This document shows, piece by piece, positions 23,760-31,233 of a stretch of DNA of 33,545 nt. A model generated the notes under the pieces. That model searched no databases. It was not told where the DNA came from and worked only from the letters and a program-made list of their open reading frames with translations. The stretch's first letter is position 1, and every line of letters begins with the position of its first letter. The stretch covers positions 1 to 33,545 of the forward strand of contig JBLIOD010000029.1 in the NCBI GenBank assembly GCA_047639475.1. Direction: 5' to 3'. Source of the DNA: JAAELZ01 sp047639475. GTDB taxonomy: Bacteria; Pseudomonadota; Gammaproteobacteria; Arenicellales; Poriferihabitantaceae. A program made the position numbers and the translations under genes.

Positions 23760-26429
23760 TTACTCAGAACTTAACGGGGTAAAGCTTTGCGCCTCATTGA
23801 TAAGAAGCCCAGGCTGGCTAGCCACTAAGGGTTCTGTTAACAGCCTCTTTAGCGAGGTAGCATCGGCAAGAGTCTGATCAATGGCTGGCGAGACATGCTC
23901 GGTGTATTTGGCCATTTGGTGAACATTGTCGGGCAGCTCACGCAGAAGTGTTGCATAACTTGATTGCTGATAAACAATCGCGTGGGTGGTGGTTGGGCCG
24001 CGTTGAGTGCCGTCAACCTCAGTAAGATAATCACAACCTTCTACTAGCGGATATTTCCTACCCCAACAATGTCCGCCTAAGTACAAAATATCCCAGTTGG
24101 TGGTTTTGGCTTCAAGCATGCTCTTAGTGAGATGGCTGAGCGTGGCTGCGTCGAAAATCACATCATCTTCCAGCACCAACACATTTTTGTGTTGGCTTGT
24201 TGCGGCAATTTGAATAATGGCGCGGTGTGATAATGCGCAACCGATGTGGTGATTATCAGGCGTTTCAATGGCAGCGAATCGTTGCACTCGATGACTGATC
24301 CCTAGCTGCTCAAATTGTTTCTTTGCAGCCAGCCATTTGTCTTGTTCACTAGTTAGATTAATGCAGTAAATAACATCAAAGAAGTAAAAGGGGTTGCTGA
24401 TCTCGTGTTCAGCTTTGGCAACCGCAGAGCTTGTCTCAGCAGCACCTATATGCGATTTAAAGTGTGCAATCATCTCACCATTGTCGATACCCAATTCGTC
24501 ATGCGCGATCATGTAGTTGCGAATGCGATCAACCCAATTGAGTGGATAGTGCGTCCCCATGGGGCGATTGAAACGATGTACCCAACGCAAAAATGGCAGA
24601 CATAAAGTGCGCCCGCCAGCGCGACGAACTTTTTCGTGCACATAGCCCTCTTCGCCACCAAAGCCCTTAAGGCGTGGGTTAACCCTCGGCCATTGGTCTC
24701 TCTTAAAGGCAAAAAGGCCCATCCCCTGCATGGGAATATCAAAGGCTTGGTTGTCGATGTCATCAGCTCTTGAATCTTGGGCCCACTTGCCATGCATGCC
24801 GCTACCCCAACCAGGCGTGAAATGCGATGACAAGGAAACTAAATCATCACTCACCAATGGGCCCTGCAGAAAATCGGGCGTATCAGGGTGTGTGTCAAAA
24901 TAGTCCAGTAAGCGCTTAATCGCGCCGGACTGAATCATGACATGCGAGTCGATACCCAAAATATAAGGTGCGTTGGTATAGTTGACTAGTGAAAACTTAG
25001 ACCATGCTCCTTGGAAATTATCGCCTGGGATGTAAGAATAGTTTGGCATCGCGTCACCTAATCTTTTCAGCGCTTGCGCGCACACTCCGCTAGGATTATT
25101 GTCGAGCACAACGAACTCAATATCGTCCAATACTTCCGGATGATACATCCGAATTGCTTGTACTGAGAAGTACACGCCGTCATAGTCATCATACGTAGCC
25201 ATGCTGATACATAGCTTGTATTTTTTTGACGATACGGGCGGCAGGCTAGGCTGCGCGGGAGGGGCGGTAGTGTAAATTTGTTTGAATCGAACAACACCGT
25301 TCAACGCCAATTGGCGTAGCGTAGTTTGTACATCGTGGCTTACGCTTTCAACATCTTCGGGAAAGGCTTCACCCAGAGTGCTTATGATGGTTGCAACGCT
25401 TCTAACTCCGTCACATTGCGCCAAAATCAAATTAGTGATTTCGTTGGTAGCGAAAAATTTCCCGGAATCCCGATGTAAAAACCCGTTGAGAGTTTTTTGC
25501 TGAGCAGGTTTCCAGCCGGCGATCAGCTTCGGGATTAGGACTGAAGTGGATGATTTTTTCGCGTTTGCAGGGCGCGACGACCTTTGCGGTAAAAATTGTC
25601 GGGCGATGACATTGTAAGTTGTGTCTAGCGCCAGAACGTTTTCTTCGGTGATTAAACCAGAGTGAAAATCGGAAAAATCTACTCTGGATTTATCCCACCA
25701 CAAATGATTCCACATATGCATGCTGAAGACCTGGTGAAAGTCGTTATCCAGCCCTTCAAACAGCGTACTAATTCCTTCTTTTGTCCACATGTGTTTGAAG
25801 AAAAAACGTTGTGGGGCAACGTATACTTTATCCGGCAGTTGCGAAGCTAGCGTAGCTGCTTGCTGGCAAGAATGCGCACTCCAGGTGCCATCAAACGATT
25901 GGTAACTGGCCTCCAACCATTTTTGTGCGAACTCTGAATTGGGTTCCGCCATCAACAGCGCGTTACATAGAGACGGCATTAGTTGCTTAGTGACAGGGTC
26001 GACTACATCTTGTTCAAGCCCGATAACAAACGGATGTTGAAAAAGTTCATCCGGCAATGGATTTACAAAGAGCGTATCCATGTCGGCATAAACACCACCG
26101 TATTCGATTAATTTTTTCAGACGAATGAAATCTGTCTGGTGTGCGTAGTCAAGTTTTGAGGCTTTGATGAACTGCCCTTCTTGATGGTCTTGGTATGCGC
26201 TGCTCTGTTGTACGAATAATTCCGGCTCAATCTTAATCAGGGTCAACTGTGGTTTGATTAGCTCCCAATATTCACCATAGGGCTCATTGTGATAATAGAA
26301 ATGTAGCCCGGTCGGCTTATTTACCTGCAAGCATGATTTTAGGCAAAGGTAGTAGGCCAGATGGAATGGTTCTGTTTGCTCCTTTAAGCCGAATACAAAG
26401 TGAAACAGTTTGGGTATTTTAGTTTGCAT
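23760..26429 (-). CDS. Multidomain glycosyltransferase: GT32-like, PqqD-like, GT2-like and GT25-like
   Basis: An 889-residue protein (start ATG 26429, before IPKLFHFVFG; a longer frame to 26534 would run far into the upstream gene). Order: (a) 1-250, GT32/capsular-sugar-transferase-like, with DxD in GGVYADMDTLF (Asp116, Asp118); (b) about 313-388, PqqD-like, with HRDSGKFFATNEITNLILAQ, CDGVRSVATIISTLGEAF and LRQLALNGVVRF; (c) about 404-663, GT-A-like, with KLCISMATYDDYDGVYFSVQ and GFGGEEGYVHEK; (d) about 683-885, GT25-like, with YCINLTSEQ, GCALSH and VLVLEDDVIF (Glu754-Asp756). No signal or membrane segment, so cytoplasmic. The PqqD-like part suggests binding of a peptide leader, which is rare in such enzymes. 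Last gene of a three-gene operon with overlapping ends. Confidence 0.87.
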   Translation of the reverse strand: MQTKIPKLFHFVFGLKEQTEPFHLAYYLCLKSCLQVNKPTGLHFYYHNEPYGEYWELIKPQLTLIKIEPELFVQQSSAYQDHQEGQFIKASKLDYAHQTDFIRLKKLIEYGGVYADMDTLFVNPLPDELFQHPFVIGLEQDVVDPVTKQLMPSLCNALLMAEPNSEFAQKWLEASYQSFDGTWSAHSCQQAATLASQLPDKVYVAPQRFFFKHMWTKEGISTLFEGLDNDFHQVFSMHMWNHLWWDKSRVDFSDFHSGLITEENVLALDTTYNVIARQFLPQRSSRPANAKKSSTSVLIPKLIAGWKPAQQKTLNGFLHRDSGKFFATNEITNLILAQCDGVRSVATIISTLGEAFPEDVESVSHDVQTTLRQLALNGVVRFKQIYTTAPPAQPSLPPVSSKKYKLCISMATYDDYDGVYFSVQAIRMYHPEVLDDIEFVVLDNNPSGVCAQALKRLGDAMPNYSYIPGDNFQGAWSKFSLVNYTNAPYILGIDSHVMIQSGAIKRLLDYFDTHPDTPDFLQGPLVSDDLVSLSSHFTPGWGSGMHGKWAQDSRADDIDNQAFDIPMQGMGLFAFKRDQWPRVNPRLKGFGGEEGYVHEKVRRAGGRTLCLPFLRWVHRFNRPMGTHYPLNWVDRIRNYMIAHDELGIDNGEMIAHFKSHIGAAETSSAVAKAEHEISNPFYFFDVIYCINLTSEQDKWLAAKKQFEQLGISHRVQRFAAIETPDNHHIGCALSHRAIIQIAATSQHKNVLVLEDDVIFDAATLSHLTKSMLEAKTTNWDILYLGGHCWGRKYPLVEGCDYLTEVDGTQRGPTTTHAIVYQQSSYATLLRELPDNVHQMAKYTEHVSPAIDQTLADATSLKRLLTEPLVASQPGLLINEAQSFTPLSSE

Positions 26430-27603
26430 AGATAGCTTTATATAGTTGTTGGCCAACTTTTTTCGAATTGTAGTTTTGCTGTAACTGTTCAGCCAGTTGC
26501 TGGCCTTTTTGTCTGGCAATGTCAGGTTGTGCAAAGACCTTTTTGAGCTGTATAGAAAGCTCTTGCGGGTCGGCTGTTGCCCAACGTTGATCCTGACTAT
26601 AAGACGCTTGACCGAGGGTAACTAAAACCGGAGTTAATTCATAGTTTGTTAGATAAGCCAGCTGTTGCGGTAAAAAATCTAAATGGCCTCCCCAACCTAT
26701 TGCAACAACTGAGTTGCCTACGCCTGCCGCTTCAAACATTCCCAAACCCCATCCTTCCGAATGGCTTGCTGACACAAAACAGTCACCAAGTTGATGTAGT
26801 GCAGCGATTTCGTCGTTGCTTATCTTGTGGTTAATCACCCTGACGTGTGCCGGTCTAGGGTATTGAGCCACGATTTCTGACACCAGTATTTGCGTGTCAT
26901 GCTCCGAGTCATCGCTTGCATGTCTTGGTCCTCGATCAGACGTTTTTAGTACCAGTGAAACATCATCGTCGATAGTAAAACTACTTAAGTAGGCATGCAC
27001 TAAGGTCCATAAGGACTTGCGATTAGTCCAGGTATTAATTGAATAGAAAAGATAGTTATCTGCTGGAACCTCTAGCAAGCTTCGCATTGCGATGATTCTG
27101 TCATCCGTCTGCGCGGCTACAGAATTGAGTATGTGTGGCACCACATGAATTGGGATATCCACCCCAGAGCTCGCAAAAATTGGCTTGTTAAAAGAGGCTG
27201 GCACCAGTACTCGGTCAAGCTGGTTGATAAGCTCGGGGAAATGTTTTGGTAAACGGCTCGTCTCCCATACGGTATAACCGACAAGGTGCTTATCCGCTTC
27301 TTTCAAATAGGGCCAATACTCTGGCACTGTGTGCATCACAATAGTTTTATAGTCATCTATCGGCTCTAAACAGGCTATTAGCCTTGCAACCTGATCGTCT
27401 TCAGATAAGCACTCGTGGAGTATTTTTTCTACACTCAACTTAGCCGATTTTGATTGATACCATGGGTGGTAACCCTGCTCGCCCAGAATTAACGGTAGCC
27501 AATGTATTGGGCATTCAAGATCGAGCAATGCATTCAAATAACCCAATGCTGCCAGCCCATAACCTGATGGCTCGAGAAAAGAATAATATTTAATTCCATG
27601 CAT
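26419..27603 (-). CDS. GT4-like glycosyltransferase
   Basis: A 394-residue GT-B-fold enzyme. The C-terminal donor domain shows FYSINTWTNRKSLWTLVHAY, DVSLVLKTSDRGPR, RVINHKISNDEIAALHQLGD and CFVSASHSEGWGLGMFEAAG, where the E-x7-E-like retaining GT4 signature lies in the last segment. The frame can be opened at a TTG (27612), but the ATG at 27603 lies just past the stop of the upstream gene with GGTGAG in front, so I use it. It overlaps the next gene by 11 bases. It presumably adds a sugar to an acceptor glycan or protein; the donor is unknown. Confidence 0.87.
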   Translation of the reverse strand: MHGIKYYSFLEPSGYGLAALGYLNALLDLECPIHWLPLILGEQGYHPWYQSKSAKLSVEKILHECLSEDDQVARLIACLEPIDDYKTIVMHTVPEYWPYLKEADKHLVGYTVWETSRLPKHFPELINQLDRVLVPASFNKPIFASSGVDIPIHVVPHILNSVAAQTDDRIIAMRSLLEVPADNYLFYSINTWTNRKSLWTLVHAYLSSFTIDDDVSLVLKTSDRGPRHASDDSEHDTQILVSEIVAQYPRPAHVRVINHKISNDEIAALHQLGDCFVSASHSEGWGLGMFEAAGVGNSVVAIGWGGHLDFLPQQLAYLTNYELTPVLVTLGQASYSQDQRWATADPQELSIQLKKVFAQPDIARQKGQQLAEQLQQNYNSKKVGQQLYKAIYAN

Positions 27604-27605
27604 AC

Positions 27606-29420
27606 TCACCAACCCAGTTTACTGAAATATTTGATACGTGCTTTGCTGCTGAAAAAGACCAGAATATTACAAGAATGATCTAGGCTCTCATGTTTGAGCA
27701 TGCTGCGAGCAACATCATGGAGCGCAGCCTTATCCATTAATACTAGTTCGTGGGTGCCGATCTTTTCGCTAATCCAATAGATTTCGGTTTGATACGAATC
27801 AAAGAAGTCAATGAAATTACTAATGCCCTCGGGGTTTGCCGCTGCCAATAGCCCCGGTGAGAACTCCAACAGGCAACACAAGTGGTCTTTGTTGCGTTCA
27901 ATCACTTGCGTCATTCCCTGCAGAACCTCAAGCTCATGACCCTGGGTGTCACTTTTTATGAAATGAATTTGTTGCAAGCCCTTCGCCAGGTATTGATCGA
28001 GCGCAATAAGAGTAACTTTTTGCACATCTCTGGCGGCGGTAGGCGCAAGGCGATGGTCGCCCTTATGATCACTTGATAAATACAAGGGAGCCACGCCAGA
28101 CCTGTTTGATAGCGCTTGATTTTCGATAATCACATTGTCCAAACCATTGATTGAAACGTTCGCTTGTAATAGGGAATAATTATCTGCTTCAGGTTCAAAA
28201 CTAATCACACTTCCTTGCTCGCCCACTAAGCACGAAAAAAGCACCGTGAAGTAGCCAATGTGGGCACCTATGTCAATTACAGTTTCGCCTGCAGAAAGTA
28301 GCTTACATAGCAGCGCTGTTTCGACGGGCTCCCAAACTAGATTTGCGAGAATCACCGACCTAATCACTGGATCATTGATTTCGTCCAAAAATAAGATGAA
28401 AGGCTTTGGCCCAATATTTGGAAGATAAACGCATTGTTTGTCGAAGTGTGGCTTTAAGCAATCATTAGGGCTAGTCATTGATTTTTTAACGTAAAGCCCT
28501 TCGTCCGGATTCACGTTTTGCAATTGCTTGAAATCAGCGCTTGCACAGATTGTGTGTTTGGCAAAACCATCAGTGTTGAACGCCACCACTTCAGGTGTGT
28601 TTCTGCAAAAATTAGCTAGTACCGCTATATCTCTACCACCGTTAAATAAGTTCATCTCTGGCGAATCAAGCATAGGGTGAAATTCAAAACCCTCGATTTC
28701 ACTGGGCTTTGGGTTCAACAGCTGCTTAGGGGAGCCTTGAGTCCATGAGTTTGCCCAGTGGTGAACGGCAAAGCAGCCTAAACTGATCAGCTTTTGTCTT
28801 ATGCGTTCACTTAGTACTGAGTTTTCGGCGAGCTGTGCCAGTTCTGGTGCATTGTTTACAAATGGACAAAAGCGAATAGGGGGATGTGCCTCCACACCCT
28901 GTTTGGCTGTTTGCTCATACACGTTTTGCAACATCATTGGGCCGGTGGTATTCAACACATCATGCGCAGGCGTCTGGCTGTTACCCTCAGTTAAGAAATC
29001 GATAACGGTCTTTAAGAATACCGACCCTGGTTGTGAGGCAAACAAGGCATTACACAGTAACTCTGGCCGTGACTGTTCTCGTGCATGCTTGTGCGGCTCA
29101 AGACCTATAATAAGTTGATTGTTGTCCCGTAGGCTCTCGAAGGATTGCAGGCACTCAAAATCAAGGTCGGCATAAAGACCCCCGTAATGATAAATCAGTA
29201 GATAACGAATCGCGTCCGCGCGCTGTATGCCGTAAGGGTAGGACAGGTAGGTTTCTTGAAATTCAGGATAGAATTCTTCGACAAAAGCGGCGCCATCGGC
29301 GTCGGTCCAAAGTCTATATTGCCAGTCGGGGTGATGAAACTTCCATGAATCAGCAAAGGCCTTCCATTCGCTTGGAACCTGATCAGTTTTCCACGTTTGA
29401 TGGATAATTTTAGGTATCAT
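27606..29420 (-). CDS. GT32 glycosyltransferase fused to FkbM-type methyltransferase
   Basis: A 604-residue bifunctional protein. The N-terminal 1-235 is an OCH1/GT32-type sugar transferase: MIPKIIHQTWKTDQVPSEWK, QRADAIRYLLIYHYGGLYAD and DxD at Asp85/Asp87. Residues about 255-345 form a linker with VVAFNTDGFAKHTI and GLYVKK, often seen ahead of FkbM domains. Residues about 370-560 are the FkbM SAM methyltransferase: TVIDIGAHIGYFTVLF (380-395), VISFEPEADNYSLLQANVSI and IHFIKSDTQGHELEVLQGM. The product could be an O-methylated sugar made in one step. It is the first gene of the leftward three-gene operon, divergent from the exported Thr-rich protein at 29593. Confidence 0.9.
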   Translation of the reverse strand: MIPKIIHQTWKTDQVPSEWKAFADSWKFHHPDWQYRLWTDADGAAFVEEFYPEFQETYLSYPYGIQRADAIRYLLIYHYGGLYADLDFECLQSFESLRDNNQLIIGLEPHKHAREQSRPELLCNALFASQPGSVFLKTVIDFLTEGNSQTPAHDVLNTTGPMMLQNVYEQTAKQGVEAHPPIRFCPFVNNAPELAQLAENSVLSERIRQKLISLGCFAVHHWANSWTQGSPKQLLNPKPSEIEGFEFHPMLDSPEMNLFNGGRDIAVLANFCRNTPEVVAFNTDGFAKHTICASADFKQLQNVNPDEGLYVKKSMTSPNDCLKPHFDKQCVYLPNIGPKPFILFLDEINDPVIRSVILANLVWEPVETALLCKLLSAGETVIDIGAHIGYFTVLFSCLVGEQGSVISFEPEADNYSLLQANVSINGLDNVIIENQALSNRSGVAPLYLSSDHKGDHRLAPTAARDVQKVTLIALDQYLAKGLQQIHFIKSDTQGHELEVLQGMTQVIERNKDHLCCLLEFSPGLLAAANPEGISNFIDFFDSYQTEIYWISEKIGTHELVLMDKAALHDVARSMLKHESLDHSCNILVFFSSKARIKYFSKLGW

Positions 29421-29498
29421 ATTAAATCAATTAGGCGCTAATAATTCCCTCGTACTCTAGCGGATTTGTCTGACGGCCGTTCCCATGGTTAAAGCTTG

Positions 29499-29528
29499 GC
29501 AGACGAATAAAGTGCAGACGAATAAAGT
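29499..29528. repeat. 15-bp perfect tandem duplication in the divergent intergenic region
   Basis: GCAGACGAATAAAGT occurs twice back to back (29499-29513 and 29514-29528) in the 172-base gap between the glycosyltransferase operon and the exported protein gene. It may be a regulator-binding array or a slippage product; no further copies were seen nearby. Confidence 0.8.
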
Positions 29529-29592
29529 TGTCGTTAAGCTAATAATGTTGGTATTATCAATTGCTAACTAATTTAACCAGCTTGTTGTAACA

Positions 29593-30360
29593 ATGACCAA
29601 AGATAAAAATACTAAAATATCCGGTGAGAATAATGCCTCAAGTGGTGATGAATCATCCTCATCTAATTTAACTGTTGAGCAACAACAAGCGGTTGGAGTA
29701 GAGCAGAAAAACACTCGGCGTACGCTGTTAAGAAATACCTTGATTGGCGGCGGCGTGGTAATTTCGACCAGCGTTCTACCGGACCAGTGGGAAAAGCCCC
29801 TGATTGACGCAGTGATACTGCCGAGTCACGCACAGACTAGTACGGGTGCTGCTGTGATGGGTGGCGGAGGGGGTATTGCCTCCACAAAGGCCACTGGTAA
29901 TGGTTTTGATGCGAATGATATTCTTGATGTTTTTGTTGGCGAAGCCTATGCAAGCGCTGCTGACGACTTGACCGGAGGTTGTTTAGTACTCACCGTTGAA
30001 GGTTCAGTTGCTACTGTCGAGTTGACCTTGAACACCAGTGTGTCTGATACTAAGACTGGAGTTATAACTGGAACCTCAGTCAATGTCGGCGGCCTACATT
30101 TGGGTTACACGGTGACTGGCACTTTAGATAGTGCCACCACGCCAACGAGCTGTAATGGATCGGTAGCGGGTTTTGGTGAAAGCGGAGCCTTCGGTGTTTC
30201 GTCGGCTGACCCATCTTGTGCGCCAGTGACGCCGCCGACTACAACGGCTACTCCGACAACGACTGCTACTCCGACTACTACTGCAGCAGCTACCACCACT
30301 TCAGATCCAAATGCCAACATGGGGTTTAATTTTAGTTTGTCGAAGTCCTATTGGTCATAA
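29593..30360 (+). CDS. Tat-like exported protein with Thr/Pro/Ala-rich tail; putative glycosylation substrate
   Basis: A 255-residue protein of no known family function. Residues 1-40 are hydrophilic and Ser/Gln-rich; 41-60 look like a Tat signal (TRRTLLRNTLIGGGVVISTS, Arg42-Arg43 then a hydrophobic stretch); 63-83 carry the conserved-looking leader PDQWEKPLIDAVILPSHAQT, a Trp-x-Lys-Pro...LP-x-HAQT pattern I have seen in uncharacterised proteobacterial proteins. A Gly-rich segment, a beta-rich domain (about 128-195, Cys130, Cys187, Cys209), and a mucin-like tail follow (PPTTTATPTTTATPTTTAAA, 214-233), ending GFNFSLSKSYWS. The Thr/Pro/Ala tail is a classic O-glycosylation type. Sitting amid five glycosyltransferase genes, it is the likely acceptor; that is inference. 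Confidence 0.75.
   Translation: MTKDKNTKISGENNASSGDESSSSNLTVEQQQAVGVEQKNTRRTLLRNTLIGGGVVISTSVLPDQWEKPLIDAVILPSHAQTSTGAAVMGGGGGIASTKATGNGFDANDILDVFVGEAYASAADDLTGGCLVLTVEGSVATVELTLNTSVSDTKTGVITGTSVNVGGLHLGYTVTGTLDSATTPTSCNGSVAGFGESGAFGVSSADPSCAPVTPPTTTATPTTTATPTTTAAATTTSDPNANMGFNFSLSKSYWS
30238..30300 (+). repeat. Low-complexity Thr/Pro/Ala-coding repeat
   Basis: An ACT/ACA/ACG-GCT-CCG rich stretch with irregular 18-base units coding for TTTATP repeats. Codons vary between units, which suggests that the peptide repeat, not just the DNA, is under selection. Confidence 0.75.
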
Positions 30361-30385
30361 ATTAAATTTCCGGACAAACCTTAAA

Positions 30386-30416
30386 AGCTCTATCTCTATT
30401 AACCTAGGATAGGGCT
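30386..30416. terminator. Probable bidirectional terminator hairpin
   Basis: AGCTCTATC (30386-30394) pairs with GATAGGGCT (30408-30416) with one G-T pair and a 13-base loop, between the convergent exported-protein gene and the glycosyltransferase at 30415. It touches the stop codon of the latter. No strong T-run. Confidence 0.45.
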
Positions 30417-31071
30417 AATCAAAACAGACCATGCCGTTGTGTCGGGTGTAAATCGACGTGTCCACGTGGATTTCGTAGCCCAGTTGAATCAATTCTTTAC
30501 AAACCCAAAAGTCTTCAGATAAATACTCACCATTAGAGATTCCCACTCTAAAAACATCATAGTGGTTGGTGGCCATTCCTTCTCGTCGCAACATTCTATT
30601 TATTTTGTAAACTCTGTCTTGCTGTATCGCATGCTCTACCAATGAGTTAACCGCTGCGCGTGACAATAGTAAGGCCGCGGTACCAACCCGAGAAACCGAT
30701 TGGAGAACCGGCAGTACTTCAGGCTTAGCATCTGTATTGAGGGTTTGATTGCCTGCAGAATCCTTGCTCTTCAGAAAAACCGGTGCTCCGATAACATCTT
30801 TGTTATGGTTGAGCATATCGATAAGGCCCTTGTGGTCAAGATAGACATCGGCGTCAAGAAATAATAGATGCGTGAAAGCGTTAGATTCCCAGAAGGTTGC
30901 TAAAAGTGCGTTTCTGGCGCGCGTGATAAGGCTTTCATTGCCAATTGTCATCACCGAGTGAGGAATACTATTGCTCGCAAACCCAAGAATCGAATGCAGA
31001 TAGTCTGTATGTAACATGCCGTTATAGGCCGGTGTGCCAATTAATACATTTGCGGACATTGCTTGTTTCAT
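30415..31071 (-). CDS. Anp1/GT2-like glycosyltransferase
   Basis: A 218-residue single-domain GT-A enzyme. VLIGTPAYNGMLHTDYLHSI near the N-terminus, NESLITRARNALLATFWES and FTHLLFLDADVYLDHKGLID (DxD at Asp73/Asp75) are characteristic of short GT2-like/Anp1-type transferases. DVIGAPVFLKSK and a late SEDFWVCKELIQLGYEIHVD complete the fold. No membrane segments. A second in-frame Met at residue 5 is an alternative start. It is convergent with the exported Thr-rich protein and divergent from the GT at 31234. Confidence 0.85.
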   Translation of the reverse strand: MKQAMSANVLIGTPAYNGMLHTDYLHSILGFASNSIPHSVMTIGNESLITRARNALLATFWESNAFTHLLFLDADVYLDHKGLIDMLNHNKDVIGAPVFLKSKDSAGNQTLNTDAKPEVLPVLQSVSRVGTAALLLSRAAVNSLVEHAIQQDRVYKINRMLRREGMATNHYDVFRVGISNGEYLSEDFWVCKELIQLGYEIHVDTSIYTRHNGMVCFD

Positions 31072-31233
31072 AGCGTTGTTTTTTGTAGTTTGAATGATCA
31101 GTATTGAGGCGCGAAAAAGCGCTGCAGAGATTCATTTTAACCCAATAGCAGTCTACTATGCTTGCTAGATTGCTGTAGATGACCTCAACCAAAATTTGTA
31201 TAAATTAGATTTCACCAAGCCAATAGATCAATA

